Positions 16,434 through 25,391 of a stretch of 64,000 bases of DNA are shown here, piece after piece; position 1 is the first letter of the stretch; each line of letters starts with the position of its first letter. A program made the translations under genes and the position numbers. The DNA lies in the NCBI RefSeq assembly GCF_014649715.1, contig NZ_BMTO01000003.1:328218-392217 (forward strand). Reading direction: 5' to 3'. The notes below the pieces were generated by a model. It was not told the origin of the DNA and made no database searches. It saw nothing but the letters and a program-made list of their open reading frames with translations. The DNA is from Streptomyces lateritius (GTDB taxonomy: Bacteria; Actinomycetota; Actinomycetes; Streptomycetales; Streptomycetaceae).

Positions 16434-17402
16434 ATGCAGGCATGGCGAGTGCACGAGAACGGTGAGCCGGGCGAGGTGATGCAGCGCGACGAGGTGGACC
16501 TGCCCGTACCCGGAGAGGGGCAGATCCTGCTCAAGGTCCGCGCCGCGAACATCAACTTCCCCGACGCGCTGCTCTGCCGGGGCCAGTACCAGGTGCGGCC
16601 CCCGCTGCCCTTCACCCCCGGAGTGGAGATCTGCGGCGAGACCGAGGACGGGCGCCGCGTCCTCGCCACCCCCGTCCTTCCGTACGGCGGCCTCGCCGAC
16701 TACGCGGTGGCGGACGCCGCGGCCGTGCTCCCCGCGCCCGACGCCCTGGACGACGCCGAGGCCGCCGCCCTCCACATCGGCTACCAGACCGGCTGGTTCG
16801 GCCTCCACCGCAGGGCCGCCCTCAAGGAGGGCGAGACCCTCCTCGTCCACGCCGCCGCGGGCGGCGTCGGCAGCGCAGCCGTCCAGCTCGGCAAGGCGGC
16901 CGGCGCCACGGTCGTCGGCGTCGTCGGCGGACCGGACAAGGCCGCCGTCGCCCGCGAACTGGGCTGCGACGTGGTCGTCGACCGGAACTCCGAGGACGTC
17001 GTCGCCACGGTCAAGGAGGCCACCGGCGGCCGGGGTGCCGACGTGATCTACGACCCGGTCGGCGGCGCCGCCTACGCGCAGTCCGCCAAGCTCGTCGCCT
17101 TCGAGGGACGGATCGTCGTCGTCGGCTTCGCCAGCGGCACGATCCCCTCGCCCGCCCTCAACCACGCCCTCGTCAAGAACTACTCGATCCTCGGCCTGCA
17201 CTGGGGGCTCTACAACCTCAAGGACCCGGCCGCGATCCTGCGCTGCCACGAGACCCTCACGGACTACGCGGCCAAGGGGCTGATCAAGCCCCTGGTCACC
17301 GAGCGGCTGCCCTTCGCCGACGCGGCGGACGCCGTGCAGCGGGTCGCCGAGGGCGTCACCACCGGCCGCCTCGTCGTCCTCCCGGAAGGAGCCCGCGCAT
17401 GA
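16434..17402 (+). CDS. Zinc-free NADPH:quinone oxidoreductase-like protein
   Basis: Medium-chain reductase of the quinone oxidoreductase branch. N-terminal GroES-like domain (INFPDALLCRGQYQVRPPLPFTPGVEICG), then a Rossmann domain with AAAGGVGSAAVQLGKAAG as the nucleotide loop and YDPVGG later. No zinc-binding cysteines. ATG 16434 is preceded by GGAGG. The stop overlaps the next start (ATGA at 17399-17402), so it is co-translated with two acyl-CoA dehydrogenases and probably acts on an acyl-CoA or enone intermediate of that pathway. Confidence 0.92.
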   Translation: MQAWRVHENGEPGEVMQRDEVDLPVPGEGQILLKVRAANINFPDALLCRGQYQVRPPLPFTPGVEICGETEDGRRVLATPVLPYGGLADYAVADAAAVLPAPDALDDAEAAALHIGYQTGWFGLHRRAALKEGETLLVHAAAGGVGSAAVQLGKAAGATVVGVVGGPDKAAVARELGCDVVVDRNSEDVVATVKEATGGRGADVIYDPVGGAAYAQSAKLVAFEGRIVVVGFASGTIPSPALNHALVKNYSILGLHWGLYNLKDPAAILRCHETLTDYAAKGLIKPLVTERLPFADAADAVQRVAEGVTTGRLVVLPEGARA

Positions 17403-18580
17403 CGGACGCCGCCGAACTGCGCACCCGCACGCAGCGGTTGCTCGCCGAGCACCCGCCCGCCACCACCGCCCGCGAGGACTTCCTCCGGGCCCGCTTCGAC
17501 GCCGGCCTCGCCTGGGTCCATTACCCCGTGGGCCTTGGCGGACTCGACGCCCCGCGCTCCCTCCAGGCCGTCGTCGACGCCGAACTGGCCGCTGCCGGAG
17601 CCCCCGACAACGACCCTCGCCGGATCGGGATCGGCCTCGGCATGGCCGCCCCCACCCTCCTCGCGTACGGCTCCGACGAGGTCAAGCAGCGCTTTCTCAA
17701 GCCGCTCTGGGTCGGCGAGGAGGTGTGGTGCCAGCTCTTCAGCGAGCCCGGCGCCGGCTCCGACCTCGCCGCGCTCGCCACCCGCGCCGTGCGGGACGGT
17801 GACACATGGGTGGTCAACGGCCAGAAGGTGTGGACGTCGAGTGCCCACGTCGCCCGCTGGGCCATCCTCATCGCCCGTACCGACCCGGACCTGCCCAAGC
17901 ACCGGGGCATCACCTACTTCGTCTGCGACATGACCGACCCGGGCGTCGAGGTGCGACCGCTGCGCCAGATCACCGGCGAGGCGGAGTTCAACGAGGTCTT
18001 CCTGACCGACGTCCGCATCCCCGACGCCCACCGCCTCGGCGAGGCCGGCGACGGCTGGCGGGTGGCCCAGACGACCCTGATGAACGAACGCGTCTCCATC
18101 GGCGGCGCCCGCATCCCCCGCGAGGGCGGCATGATCGGCCCGGTCGCGAAGACCTGGCGCGAGCGCCCCGACCTGCGCACCCACGACCTGCACCGGCGCC
18201 TCCTCGACCTCTGGGTCGACTCCGAGGTCGCCCGCCTCACCGGCGAACGGCTGCGCCAGCAGCTCGTCGCCGGACAGCCGGGCCCCGAGGGCAGCGCCAT
18301 GAAGCTCGGCTTCGCCCGGCTCAACCAGGCCATCAGCGGCCTGGAGGTCGAACTGCTCGGCGACGAAGGGCTCTTGTACGGGGACTGGACCATGCGCCGC
18401 CCCGAGCTCGTCGACTTCACCGGACGCGACGCCGGCTACCGCTATCTGCGCTCGAAGGGCAACTCCATCGAGGGCGGTACGACCGAGGTGCTGCTCAACA
18501 TCGTCGCCGAACGCGTCCTCGGCCTGCCCCCCGAGCCCCGCAACGACAAGGACGTCGCCTGGAAGGACCTCGCGCGATGA
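17399..18580 (+). CDS. Acyl-CoA dehydrogenase (first subunit)
   Basis: FAD enzyme introducing a 2,3 double bond in an acyl-CoA. Visible are QLFSEPGAGSDLA (signature 1), WVVNGQKVWTSSAH, FNEVFLTDVRIPDAHR, and the C-terminal RSKGNSIEGGTTEVLLNIVAERVLGLP, a typical IxGGTTE ending. 393 residues. Translationally coupled to both neighbours (4-bp overlaps). Tandem acyl-CoA dehydrogenases of actinobacteria often form heterotetramers; that is an inference here. Confidence 0.93.
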   Translation: MTDAAELRTRTQRLLAEHPPATTAREDFLRARFDAGLAWVHYPVGLGGLDAPRSLQAVVDAELAAAGAPDNDPRRIGIGLGMAAPTLLAYGSDEVKQRFLKPLWVGEEVWCQLFSEPGAGSDLAALATRAVRDGDTWVVNGQKVWTSSAHVARWAILIARTDPDLPKHRGITYFVCDMTDPGVEVRPLRQITGEAEFNEVFLTDVRIPDAHRLGEAGDGWRVAQTTLMNERVSIGGARIPREGGMIGPVAKTWRERPDLRTHDLHRRLLDLWVDSEVARLTGERLRQQLVAGQPGPEGSAMKLGFARLNQAISGLEVELLGDEGLLYGDWTMRRPELVDFTGRDAGYRYLRSKGNSIEGGTTEVLLNIVAERVLGLPPEPRNDKDVAWKDLAR

Positions 18581-19731
18581 CGGATCTGCTCTACTCCGAG
18601 ACCGAGGACGACCTGCGGGCGGCGGTCCGCTCCCTGCTCGCCGACCGGGCCGACGCCCAGACCCTGCTCGGCCGGATCGAGACCGGCGCCCCGTACGTCC
18701 CCGGCCTCTGGAAGTCCCTGGCGGGCGACATGGGCGCGGCCGGACTGCTCGTACCCGAGAAGCTCGGCGGCCAGGGCGCGAGCCACCGCGAGGCGGCCGT
18801 GGTCCTGGAGGAGCTGGGTCGCGCGGTGACCCCGGCCCCGTACCTGACCAGCGCCGTGGTGGCGACCGAGACCCTGCTCGCCCTCGACACGGAGGGCGAG
18901 CCCGTGGCCGAGCTGCTCGCGGGCCTCGCGAGCGGACGTACGGTGGCGGTCCTCGCCCTGCCGCTGTCGACGGCCCCCGGCACCGAACGGGGTCTCGCCA
19001 CCGCGCCGCGGGAGCACGGGGTCGACATCGGCTCGGGCGCTCCGGAGACGCGAGAAGGAGGAGGAAGCGGGCGGCCCGGCACCGTGACCGGTGTCGCCGA
19101 CGCCCTCGCCGCCGACGTCTTCCTGGTGCCGCGCGCGGACGGGCTGTACGCGGTCCCGGCCGGCGACGCCGTCGTCGTACCGCAGACCCCGCTCGACCTG
19201 ACGCGGCCGCTGGCGGCCGTCACCACGGACGGCGCGGTCGGCACGCTGCTCGCCGACGCGGAGACGGCCGGGGCGGCGATCCGGCGGGGGCTGCTCTCCG
19301 GCGCGGGACTCCTCGCCTCCGAGCAGCTCGGGCTCGCCGAGTGGTGCCTGGAGGAGACCGTCCGCCACACCCGCCAGCGCTACCAGTTCAACCGGCCGGT
19401 CGGCTCCTTCCAGGCGCTCAAGCACCGGATGGCGCAGCTCTGGCTGGAGATCGTCAACGCCCGCGCGGCGGCGCGCGCGGCGGCCGACGCGCTGGCCACC
19501 GGCAGTCCCGAGGCGCCGCTGACCGTGGCCGTGGCCCAGGCGTACTGCTCGAAGGTCGCCGTGCACGCGGCCGAGGAGTGCGTCCAGCTGCACGGCGGCA
19601 TCGGCATGACCTGGGAACACCCCGCCCACCTCGCGCTCAAGCGGGCAAAGTCCGATCAGGTCGCCCTGGGCTCGGCTGGCCGGCACCAGGACGCGATCGC
19701 CGCCCTGGTCGACCTTCCGGCACCTGCGTGA
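18577..19731 (+). CDS. Acyl-CoA dehydrogenase (second, divergent subunit)
   Basis: 384 residues, weaker in the N-terminal motifs than its upstream partner but with a clear C-terminal domain: TRQRYQFNRPVGSFQALKHRMAQ and CVQLHGGIGMTWEHPAHLALKRAK. The middle carries a Gly/Ser-rich stretch (about residues 150-170) where a full enzyme has beta-sheet contacts to FAD, which fits a non-identical partner subunit. ATG 18577 overlaps the upstream stop. Confidence 0.9.
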   Translation: MTDLLYSETEDDLRAAVRSLLADRADAQTLLGRIETGAPYVPGLWKSLAGDMGAAGLLVPEKLGGQGASHREAAVVLEELGRAVTPAPYLTSAVVATETLLALDTEGEPVAELLAGLASGRTVAVLALPLSTAPGTERGLATAPREHGVDIGSGAPETREGGGSGRPGTVTGVADALAADVFLVPRADGLYAVPAGDAVVVPQTPLDLTRPLAAVTTDGAVGTLLADAETAGAAIRRGLLSGAGLLASEQLGLAEWCLEETVRHTRQRYQFNRPVGSFQALKHRMAQLWLEIVNARAAARAAADALATGSPEAPLTVAVAQAYCSKVAVHAAEECVQLHGGIGMTWEHPAHLALKRAKSDQVALGSAGRHQDAIAALVDLPAPA

Positions 19732-19748
19732 CAGCGGGACTTCCCGCA

Positions 19749-19763
19749 CCGGCGTGACGCCGG
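19749..19763 (+). terminator. Hairpin after the acyl-CoA dehydrogenase operon
   Basis: CCGGC and GCCGG arms with loop GTGAC, 18 bp after the stop. A second small hairpin (GGGGC/GCCCC) lies at about 19806-19820. Confidence 0.5.
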
Positions 19764-19842
19764 ACCTTCGGTACCCGCCTGAGCCGGCTTTCCGGCCAAA
19801 GTAAGGGGCCCATGTGCCCCCACCCCTTTACATACTGTTTAA

Positions 19843-19859
19843 TTGCGAGCTGTTCGCAA
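19843..19859. promoter_or_regulatory. Nur-like box TTGCGA-5-TCGCAA before the nickel ABC operon
   Basis: Perfect 6-bp arms with a 5-base spacer, 34 bp before the nikA ATG, inside an AT-rich promoter region with TTTACA just upstream. The architecture matches the published Streptomyces Nur consensus tTGCaa-N5-ttGCAA; the two central arm positions differ from the lower-case consensus bases. Expected effect: nickel-bound Nur represses the importer. Confidence 0.7.
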
Positions 19860-19892
19860 CAACGGTTGATCTTCAAGAGGGGTGTGGGCACG

Positions 19893-21500
19893 ATGACCGC
19901 CCGATCCATACGCGGCGTGGCCGCCGCGACCCTGGCCGGAGCCATGGCCCTGACCGCGGCGGCCTGCTCGAACCCGGGCGGGTCCGCCGTGGGCTCCGAC
20001 GGGCGCAAGGATTCCGCGGTCGTCGGCATCGCCTACGAGCCCGACAGCCTCAGCCCCCTCCTCGGCTACGGCAAGGACGGCAACTCCAAGATCTTCGACG
20101 GGCTGCTCGCCTTCGACGGCGCCATGAAGCTCCAGCCCGCCCTCGCCACGGCCCTTCCCCAGGTCAGCGCCGACGGCATGACCTACATCTACAAGCTCCG
20201 CAAGGGCGTGAAGTTCAGCGACGGCGCGCCTTTCTCCGCCAAGGACGTCGTCTTCACGTACAGGACGGTGCTCGACCCGAGGACCAACAACCCGTCCCGG
20301 ACCGAGCTCGACGCCCTGAAGGACGTCAAGGCCGTCGGGGAGGACACGGTCGTCTTCACCCTGAAGTACCCCTACGCGCCCTTCGCCGAGCGGACCGTCC
20401 TCGCCATCGCCCCCGAGCACATCGCGGCGGAGCAGGACGTCAACACCGGCAGCTTCACCACCCGCCCCATCGGCACCGGACCGTACATCCTCACCGACTG
20501 GTCCAAGGGCGAGAAGCTCAGCTTCAAGGCCAACCCCACCTACTGGGGCGGCGCGCCGCAGGTGAAGAAGTTCACGATGGCGATCATCAAGGACGACGAC
20601 GTCCGCGCGACCCGCCTGCGCTCCGGAGACCTCGACGGCGCGATCCTGCCGCCCAACCTCGCCGCCGGATTCAAGAACGACCCGGCGAAGAAGACGTACG
20701 CCGCCACGACGTACGACTACCGGACCGTGACCCTCCCCACCCACAACCCCGTCACCGGGGACACCGCCGTCCGCCGCGCCCTCGACATCGCCGTCGACCG
20801 GCAGGCCATGGTCGACCAGATCCTCGAAGGCGCCGGCAGGCCCGCCTACGGACCCGTGCCCACCGACAGCCCGTGGTTCGCCAAGGGCACCGAGCGCCGC
20901 CACGACCTCGCCGGCGCGAAGAAGATCCTCGACGAGGCCGGCTGGAAGCCCGGCCCCGACGGCATCCGCGTGAAGAACGGCGTACGGGCCGAGTTCCCGC
21001 TCTGGTACCTCTCCGGCGACAAGCTCCGCCAGGACCACGCCCTCGCCTACGCCTCCGACGCCAAGAAGGCCGGCATCGCCGTCAAGACCCAGGGCGGCAC
21101 CTGGGAGGTCATCGAGCCGAGGATGAAGACCGACGCCGTCCTCGCCGGCGGCGGCTCGCCCGGCGACCCCGACTTCGACCAGTACCTCCTCCTGAAGTCC
21201 AGCCTCGGCGGCGACGGCTTCAACAACATGGCGTGGTACGACAACAAGACCGTCGACAGAGCCCTGGAGGACGGCCGCCGCACGAACGACACCGTCGAGC
21301 GGCGGGCCGCGTACGACACCGTGCAGCGCGAGCTGGTGAAGAACCCCGGCTACACCTTCCTCACCCACATCGACCACCTGTACGTCGTGAACGACCGCTG
21401 GGACGGCCTGTCCACCCAGACCGAACCGCACGACCACGGCCTCGCCGCCGGCCCCTGGTGGAACGTCGAGCGCTGGATCCCGAAGGACGCGAAGAAGTGA
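19893..21500 (+). CDS. nikA: Nickel-type ABC transporter substrate-binding lipoprotein
   Basis: Family SBP_bac_5 (dipeptide/nickel). Signal peptide with lipobox ending AAAC at C25, so a membrane-anchored extracellular lipoprotein; then GIAYEPDSLSPLLGYG, FDGLLAFDG, YKLRKGVKFSDGAPFSAKDVVFTY and GTGPYILTDWSKGEKL, standard for the family. 535 residues. The nickel assignment rests on the Nur-like box and the complete five-gene NikABCDE order; a peptide or siderophore substrate cannot be excluded from this protein alone. The stop overlaps nikB by GTGA. Confidence 0.82.
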   Translation: MTARSIRGVAAATLAGAMALTAAACSNPGGSAVGSDGRKDSAVVGIAYEPDSLSPLLGYGKDGNSKIFDGLLAFDGAMKLQPALATALPQVSADGMTYIYKLRKGVKFSDGAPFSAKDVVFTYRTVLDPRTNNPSRTELDALKDVKAVGEDTVVFTLKYPYAPFAERTVLAIAPEHIAAEQDVNTGSFTTRPIGTGPYILTDWSKGEKLSFKANPTYWGGAPQVKKFTMAIIKDDDVRATRLRSGDLDGAILPPNLAAGFKNDPAKKTYAATTYDYRTVTLPTHNPVTGDTAVRRALDIAVDRQAMVDQILEGAGRPAYGPVPTDSPWFAKGTERRHDLAGAKKILDEAGWKPGPDGIRVKNGVRAEFPLWYLSGDKLRQDHALAYASDAKKAGIAVKTQGGTWEVIEPRMKTDAVLAGGGSPGDPDFDQYLLLKSSLGGDGFNNMAWYDNKTVDRALEDGRRTNDTVERRAAYDTVQRELVKNPGYTFLTHIDHLYVVNDRWDGLSTQTEPHDHGLAAGPWWNVERWIPKDAKK

Positions 21501-22489
21501 GCCGGCGCCTCCCCTGGGGGGCCATGGCCCGGATGACGGGGCGGCGCGCCCTGGCCGCCGTCCCCGTCCTCCTCGCCGTCACCTTCGCGGTCTTCGCCGT
21601 CGCCGCGGCCTCCCCCTTCGACCCCGTCAAGGCCTACGCCGGCACCGCCGGACTCACCGCCTCCCAGGAGAACCTCGACCAGCTCCGCGCCAACCTCGGC
21701 GTGGACCGGCCGCTCGTCGCCCGCTGGTGGGAGTGGCTCACCGCGGCCCTCCACGGCGACCTCGGTGACTCCAGCGTCATGCGCCGGCCCGTCGCCGACG
21801 TCATCACCGAACGCATCGGGTGGTCCGCGCTCCTCGCCGGCACCGCCTTCCTCGTCGCCATCCTGCTCGGCACCGCGCTCGGCGTCCTCGCGGGACGCCG
21901 CCGCGGCGGACTGCTCGACCGGACCGTCAGCTCCGTCGCGTACACCCTGGAAGCCGCCCCCGCCTTCTGGCTCGGGCTGCTGGCCATCTGGTTCTTCGCC
22001 CTGAAGCTCGGCGCCCTGCCGGCTGGCGGACTCACCGACACGGCAAGCGACACCGTCACCTTCGACCAGGTCGCCGCCCACCTCGTGCTGCCCGCCCTCG
22101 TCCTCGGTGTCTCCCAACTGCCCTGGTTCTTCCTGTACGTCAGGCAGGGCGTCGGCGACGCGCTGGACGAGGACTCCGTGCGCGGCGCCCGCGCCCGCGG
22201 CCTGCGCGAACGCACCGTCCTGCTCGGGCACGCCCTGCGCTCCGGAATGCTGCCCATGCTCACCCTCGTCGGCTCCCGCGTGCCCGAACTCATCACCGGA
22301 GCCCTCCTCGTGGAGACCGTCTTCAGCTGGCCCGGCATCGCCGCGGCGACCGTCCAGGCCGCCACCTCCGTGGACTTTCCGCTGCTCGCCGCCCTCACCG
22401 TGCTCGCCACCGCCGCCGTCCTCCTCGGCAACCTCCTCTCCGACCTGCTGTACGGGCTCGCCGACCCGAGGGTGGGCTTCGATGGCTGA
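21497..22489 (+). CDS. nikB: Nickel-type ABC transporter permease NikB
   Basis: Six-helix BPD_transp_1 permease of the DppB/NikB class: a first helix RALAAVPVLLAVTFAVFAVA, the extracytoplasmic loop LGVDRPLVARWWEWLTAALHGDLG, and the EAA loop RARGLRERTVLLGHALRSGMLPMLT. GTG 21497 overlaps the nikA stop; ATG 21524 is an alternative that still keeps the first helix. Its last codons overlap the nikC ATG by 8 bp. Confidence 0.88.
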   Translation: MSRRLPWGAMARMTGRRALAAVPVLLAVTFAVFAVAAASPFDPVKAYAGTAGLTASQENLDQLRANLGVDRPLVARWWEWLTAALHGDLGDSSVMRRPVADVITERIGWSALLAGTAFLVAILLGTALGVLAGRRRGGLLDRTVSSVAYTLEAAPAFWLGLLAIWFFALKLGALPAGGLTDTASDTVTFDQVAAHLVLPALVLGVSQLPWFFLYVRQGVGDALDEDSVRGARARGLRERTVLLGHALRSGMLPMLTLVGSRVPELITGALLVETVFSWPGIAAATVQAATSVDFPLLAALTVLATAAVLLGNLLSDLLYGLADPRVGFDG

Positions 22490-23390
22490 CCGTGTGACTC
22501 CTGCGCCCCCTGCGACCCGTGCCTCCCGTACGACCCGTGCCCCCCGTCGTCTCGGGGCCGGCCGGCAGGCCCGGCGCGTACGGCTGTGGACGTCCGCCCT
22601 GATCGTCGGCGCGGTCGTCCTCACCGTGCTGCTCGTGCCGCCGCTCGTCCAGCTCGACGAACAGGCCGTCGACCTCTCCCGCAAACTCCTGCCGCCGTCC
22701 TGGGACCACCCCTTCGGCACCGACGACGTCGGCCGCGACCTGCTGTTCCGCTGCGTGTACGGGCTGCGGGTCTCGCTCCTCGTCGGCCTCGTCGCCGCGC
22801 TGGTCGCCACCCTCATCGGGACCGCCGTCGGCGCGGCGGCAGCCTCCCTGGGCGGCTGGACCGACCGTGTCGTGATGCGGATCGTCGACGCCTTCGCCTC
22901 CGTGCCGCACCTGCTCCTCGGGATCTTCATCGTCGCGATGTTCCGGCCCGGCGTCTGGCCCGTCATCGTCTCCGTCGCCCTCACCCACTGGCTGTCCACC
23001 GCGCGGATCGTCCGCTCCGAGGTGCTCTCGCTGCGCTCACGCCCCTACATCGACGCGGCGGTCTCCGGCGGCGCCTCACGGTGGCGGGTGACCGTACGCC
23101 ATCTGCTGCCCGCCGTCCTGCCGCAGGCCGGGCTCGCCGCCGTGCTGATGGTGCCGCACGCCATGTGGCACGAGTCCGCCCTCTCCTTCCTCGGCCTCGG
23201 CCTCCCCAGCCACCAGGCCAGCCTCGGCAACCTGGTGCAGTCCGCCCGCTCCTCCCTGCTGGCCGGTGACTGGTGGCCGACGCTCTTCCCCGGGCTGCTC
23301 CTGATCGTGCCGACGCTGGCGCTCGCGGGGCTCGCCGGCGTCTGGCGGGACCGGCTCAATCCGCGCCGCCGATCGGAGCTGATGCTGTGA
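22482..23390 (+). CDS. nikC: Nickel-type ABC transporter permease NikC
   Basis: DppC/NikC-class permease, 302 residues. After a Pro/Arg/Thr-rich N-terminus come the first helix, PPSWDHPFGTDDVGRDLLFRCVYGLRVSL (family signature), and the EAA loop AAVSGGASRWRVTVRHLLPAVLPQA. It ends in FPGLLLIVPTLALAGLAGVWRDRLNPR. Overlaps nikB by 8 bp and nikD by 4 bp, so the operon is tightly coupled. Confidence 0.9.
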   Translation: MADRVTPAPPATRASRTTRAPRRLGAGRQARRVRLWTSALIVGAVVLTVLLVPPLVQLDEQAVDLSRKLLPPSWDHPFGTDDVGRDLLFRCVYGLRVSLLVGLVAALVATLIGTAVGAAAASLGGWTDRVVMRIVDAFASVPHLLLGIFIVAMFRPGVWPVIVSVALTHWLSTARIVRSEVLSLRSRPYIDAAVSGGASRWRVTVRHLLPAVLPQAGLAAVLMVPHAMWHESALSFLGLGLPSHQASLGNLVQSARSSLLAGDWWPTLFPGLLLIVPTLALAGLAGVWRDRLNPRRRSELML

Positions 23391-24379
23391 ACACCCGAGT
23401 ACTGCGGGCCCTGGAGGCCGTCACCGCCGAACGCGCGGAGGGCGCCGTGCTGAGCGTCCGCGGCCTCACCGTCCGCTTCCGGATGCGCGGCGGCCGGCAG
23501 GTCGCCGCAGTCACCGACGCCGACTTCGACCTGGCGGCGGGAGAGTGCCTCGCCCTCGTCGGCGAGAGTGGCTGCGGCAAGTCCGTCCTCGCCTCCGCGC
23601 TCCTCGGTCTCCTCCCGGGCAACGCCGAGACGTCCGGCACGGCAGTGCTCGACGGCGTCGACCTGCTGACCGCCGACGAGCGGACGCTCGCCCGTACGGT
23701 ACGGGGGCGGCGCGTCGGACTCGTACCGCAGAGCCCCGCCGCCCACCTGACCCCCGTCCGCACCGTCCGCTCCCAGCTGGAGGAGACCGTCCGCGAACTG
23801 ACCGGCGTCGCCCGGCGGGAGCGGCGCGCCGCCGCCGAAGCGGCCGCAGAACGGGCCGCGTTCCCGGCCGGCCACCTCGACCGCCACCCGCACGAGCTCT
23901 CCGGCGGCCTCGCCCAGCGTGCCGCCACAGCGCTCGCCCTGATCGGCGACGCCCCGCTCCTGCTCGCCGACGAGCCCACCACCGGCCTCGACCGCGACCT
24001 CGTCGAGCGGACCGTCGACGAGCTGCGCCGCCACGTCGACGAGGGCCGGGCCCTGCTGCTGATCACCCACGACCTGGCGGCGGCCGAACGCGTCGCCGAC
24101 CGGGTGGCCGTGATGTACGCGGGCCGGATCGTCGAGACGTCCGCCGCCCACCGCTTCTTCGGCGAGCCGGGCCCCCGCCACCCGTACGCCCGGGGTCTCC
24201 TGAACGCCCTGCCCGACCGGGCGTTCGCCCCGATCCCCGGCATGCCGCCCGAGCTGACCGACCTGCCGCCGGGCTGCGCCTTCGCGCCGCGATGCGCGCG
24301 GGCGACGGAGGCCTGCGCCACCCTTCCCGAGCCGCTGGCGGGAGTGGCCTGTCACCACCCGGAGAGCCCCCGTGCTTGA
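23387..24379 (+). CDS. nikD: Nickel-type ABC transporter ATPase NikD
   Basis: OppD/NikD-type ATPase: Walker A GESGCGKS (residues 59-66), Q-loop VPQSPAAHLTP, signature LSGGLAQR, Walker B LLLADEPTTGLD and H-loop LLITHDL. The C-terminal oligopeptide-type extension PPGCAFAPRCARATEAC contains the cysteine cluster that in OppD relatives binds an iron-sulfur cluster. GTG 23387 overlaps the nikC stop. Confidence 0.9.
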   Translation: MNTRVLRALEAVTAERAEGAVLSVRGLTVRFRMRGGRQVAAVTDADFDLAAGECLALVGESGCGKSVLASALLGLLPGNAETSGTAVLDGVDLLTADERTLARTVRGRRVGLVPQSPAAHLTPVRTVRSQLEETVRELTGVARRERRAAAEAAAERAAFPAGHLDRHPHELSGGLAQRAATALALIGDAPLLLADEPTTGLDRDLVERTVDELRRHVDEGRALLLITHDLAAAERVADRVAVMYAGRIVETSAAHRFFGEPGPRHPYARGLLNALPDRAFAPIPGMPPELTDLPPGCAFAPRCARATEACATLPEPLAGVACHHPESPRA

Positions 24380-25055
24380 ACTCCACGACATCACCGCCGG
24401 CTACGACCGCCGGAACCCCGTCTTCACCCGTGCGGCGCTCTCCGTCGCGCCCGGCGAGTCGGTCGGTCTCCTCGGGCCCAGCGGCTGCGGCAAGTCCACG
24501 CTCGCCCGGGTCGCCGCACTGCTCCACCGGCCCGACGCGGGACGTGTCTCCCTCGACGGAACAGAGGTGAGGGCCTGGCGCCACCGTGCGCCCCGCGCCC
24601 TGCGGACCACCGTCGGCGTGGTGTTCCAGCAGCCCCGCATGTCCGCCGACCCGCGCCTGCGCCTGCGCGACCTGATCGTCGAACCGCTGCGCGCCGCCGG
24701 CCGCCGCACCGGGATCCCCGCACGCCTGGCCGAACTCGCCCCTGCCGTGGGCCTCACCGACGACCTCCTCGCCCGCCGACCGCACGAGGTCAGCGACGGC
24801 CAGCTCCAACGCGCCTGTCTGGCACGCGCCCTGGTGCTCCGCCCGCGCCTGCTGGTCTGCGACGAGATGACGGGCATGCTCGACGCCTCGACCACCGCCG
24901 CGCTGGTCACCGCGGTGGAGGCCTACCGCGCGGAGACGGGTGCGAGCCTCCTCGCCGTCGGCCACGACCGCCTGCTCCTGGAGCGCTGGTGCGACCGTAC
25001 GGTCGACTGGTCCGACTGTCTGACACCGGCCGGAGGCGGCTCCCCGACCTCCTGA
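24372..25055 (+). CDS. nikE: Nickel-type ABC transporter ATPase NikE
   Basis: Shorter second ATPase of the importer (227 residues, no C-terminal Cys extension). Walker A GPSGCGKS (35-42), Q-loop VFQQPRMSADPRL, signature VSDGQLQR, Walker B LLVCDEMTGMLD; the last is an altered form of DEPTSALD. The H-loop is VGHDR. Start GTG 24372 overlaps nikD by 8 bp. Completes the NikABCDE set. Confidence 0.88.
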   Translation: MLELHDITAGYDRRNPVFTRAALSVAPGESVGLLGPSGCGKSTLARVAALLHRPDAGRVSLDGTEVRAWRHRAPRALRTTVGVVFQQPRMSADPRLRLRDLIVEPLRAAGRRTGIPARLAELAPAVGLTDDLLARRPHEVSDGQLQRACLARALVLRPRLLVCDEMTGMLDASTTAALVTAVEAYRAETGASLLAVGHDRLLLERWCDRTVDWSDCLTPAGGGSPTS

Positions 25056-25083
25056 GCCGGAACGTCACCCTTTCGGCAGGCAT

Positions 25084-25101
25084 GCCGTACGGCCGTACGG
25101 C
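25084..25101. repeat. 18-bp perfect palindrome after nikE
   Basis: GCCGTACGG followed directly by CCGTACGGC, 28 bp after the nikE stop. Could fold as a hairpin but has no loop bases; an operator or repeat is equally possible. Confidence 0.45.
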
Positions 25102-25168
25102 GGCCCGGCTGCGCCACACTGGCCGCCGAACGCCGCGATTCAGGCGCGGCGCAAGGAGGGTGTGGGCG

Positions 25169-25363
25169 ATGGCCGTAACCATTTCAGTCGTACTGCTTCT
25201 GCTCGTCCTGGCGGTGATCTTCCTCCGCAGCGGCGGCCTCAAGCTCTCCCACGCGCTGGTCTGCGCCCTGCTCGGCTTCTTCCTCGCCGGCACGAGCATG
25301 GCGCCGACCATCCAGAACGGGGTCGCCGCCACCGCCAACGTGGTCAGCAGCCTCAAGCCCTGA
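25169..25363 (+). CDS. Small two-helix membrane protein
   Basis: 64 residues: hydrophobic segment 5-18 (ISVVLLLLVLAVIF), a short RSGGLKLSHA turn, and a second segment (ALVCALLGFFLAGTSMA), then a polar tail IQNGVAATANVVSSLKP. ATG 25169 has AAGGAGG at ideal distance. Similar short proteins are widespread in streptomycetes; I do not know a function. Confidence 0.75.
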   Translation: MAVTISVVLLLLVLAVIFLRSGGLKLSHALVCALLGFFLAGTSMAPTIQNGVAATANVVSSLKP

Positions 25364-25391
25364 GCCGCGGGCTCCGTGGGGCGGCGCCGTA

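Noticed and set aside
19828..19850. Firm -35/-10 promoter call for nikA
   Set aside because: TTTACA is plausible as a -35, but no -10 at correct spacing is clear, so only the Nur-like box is reported.
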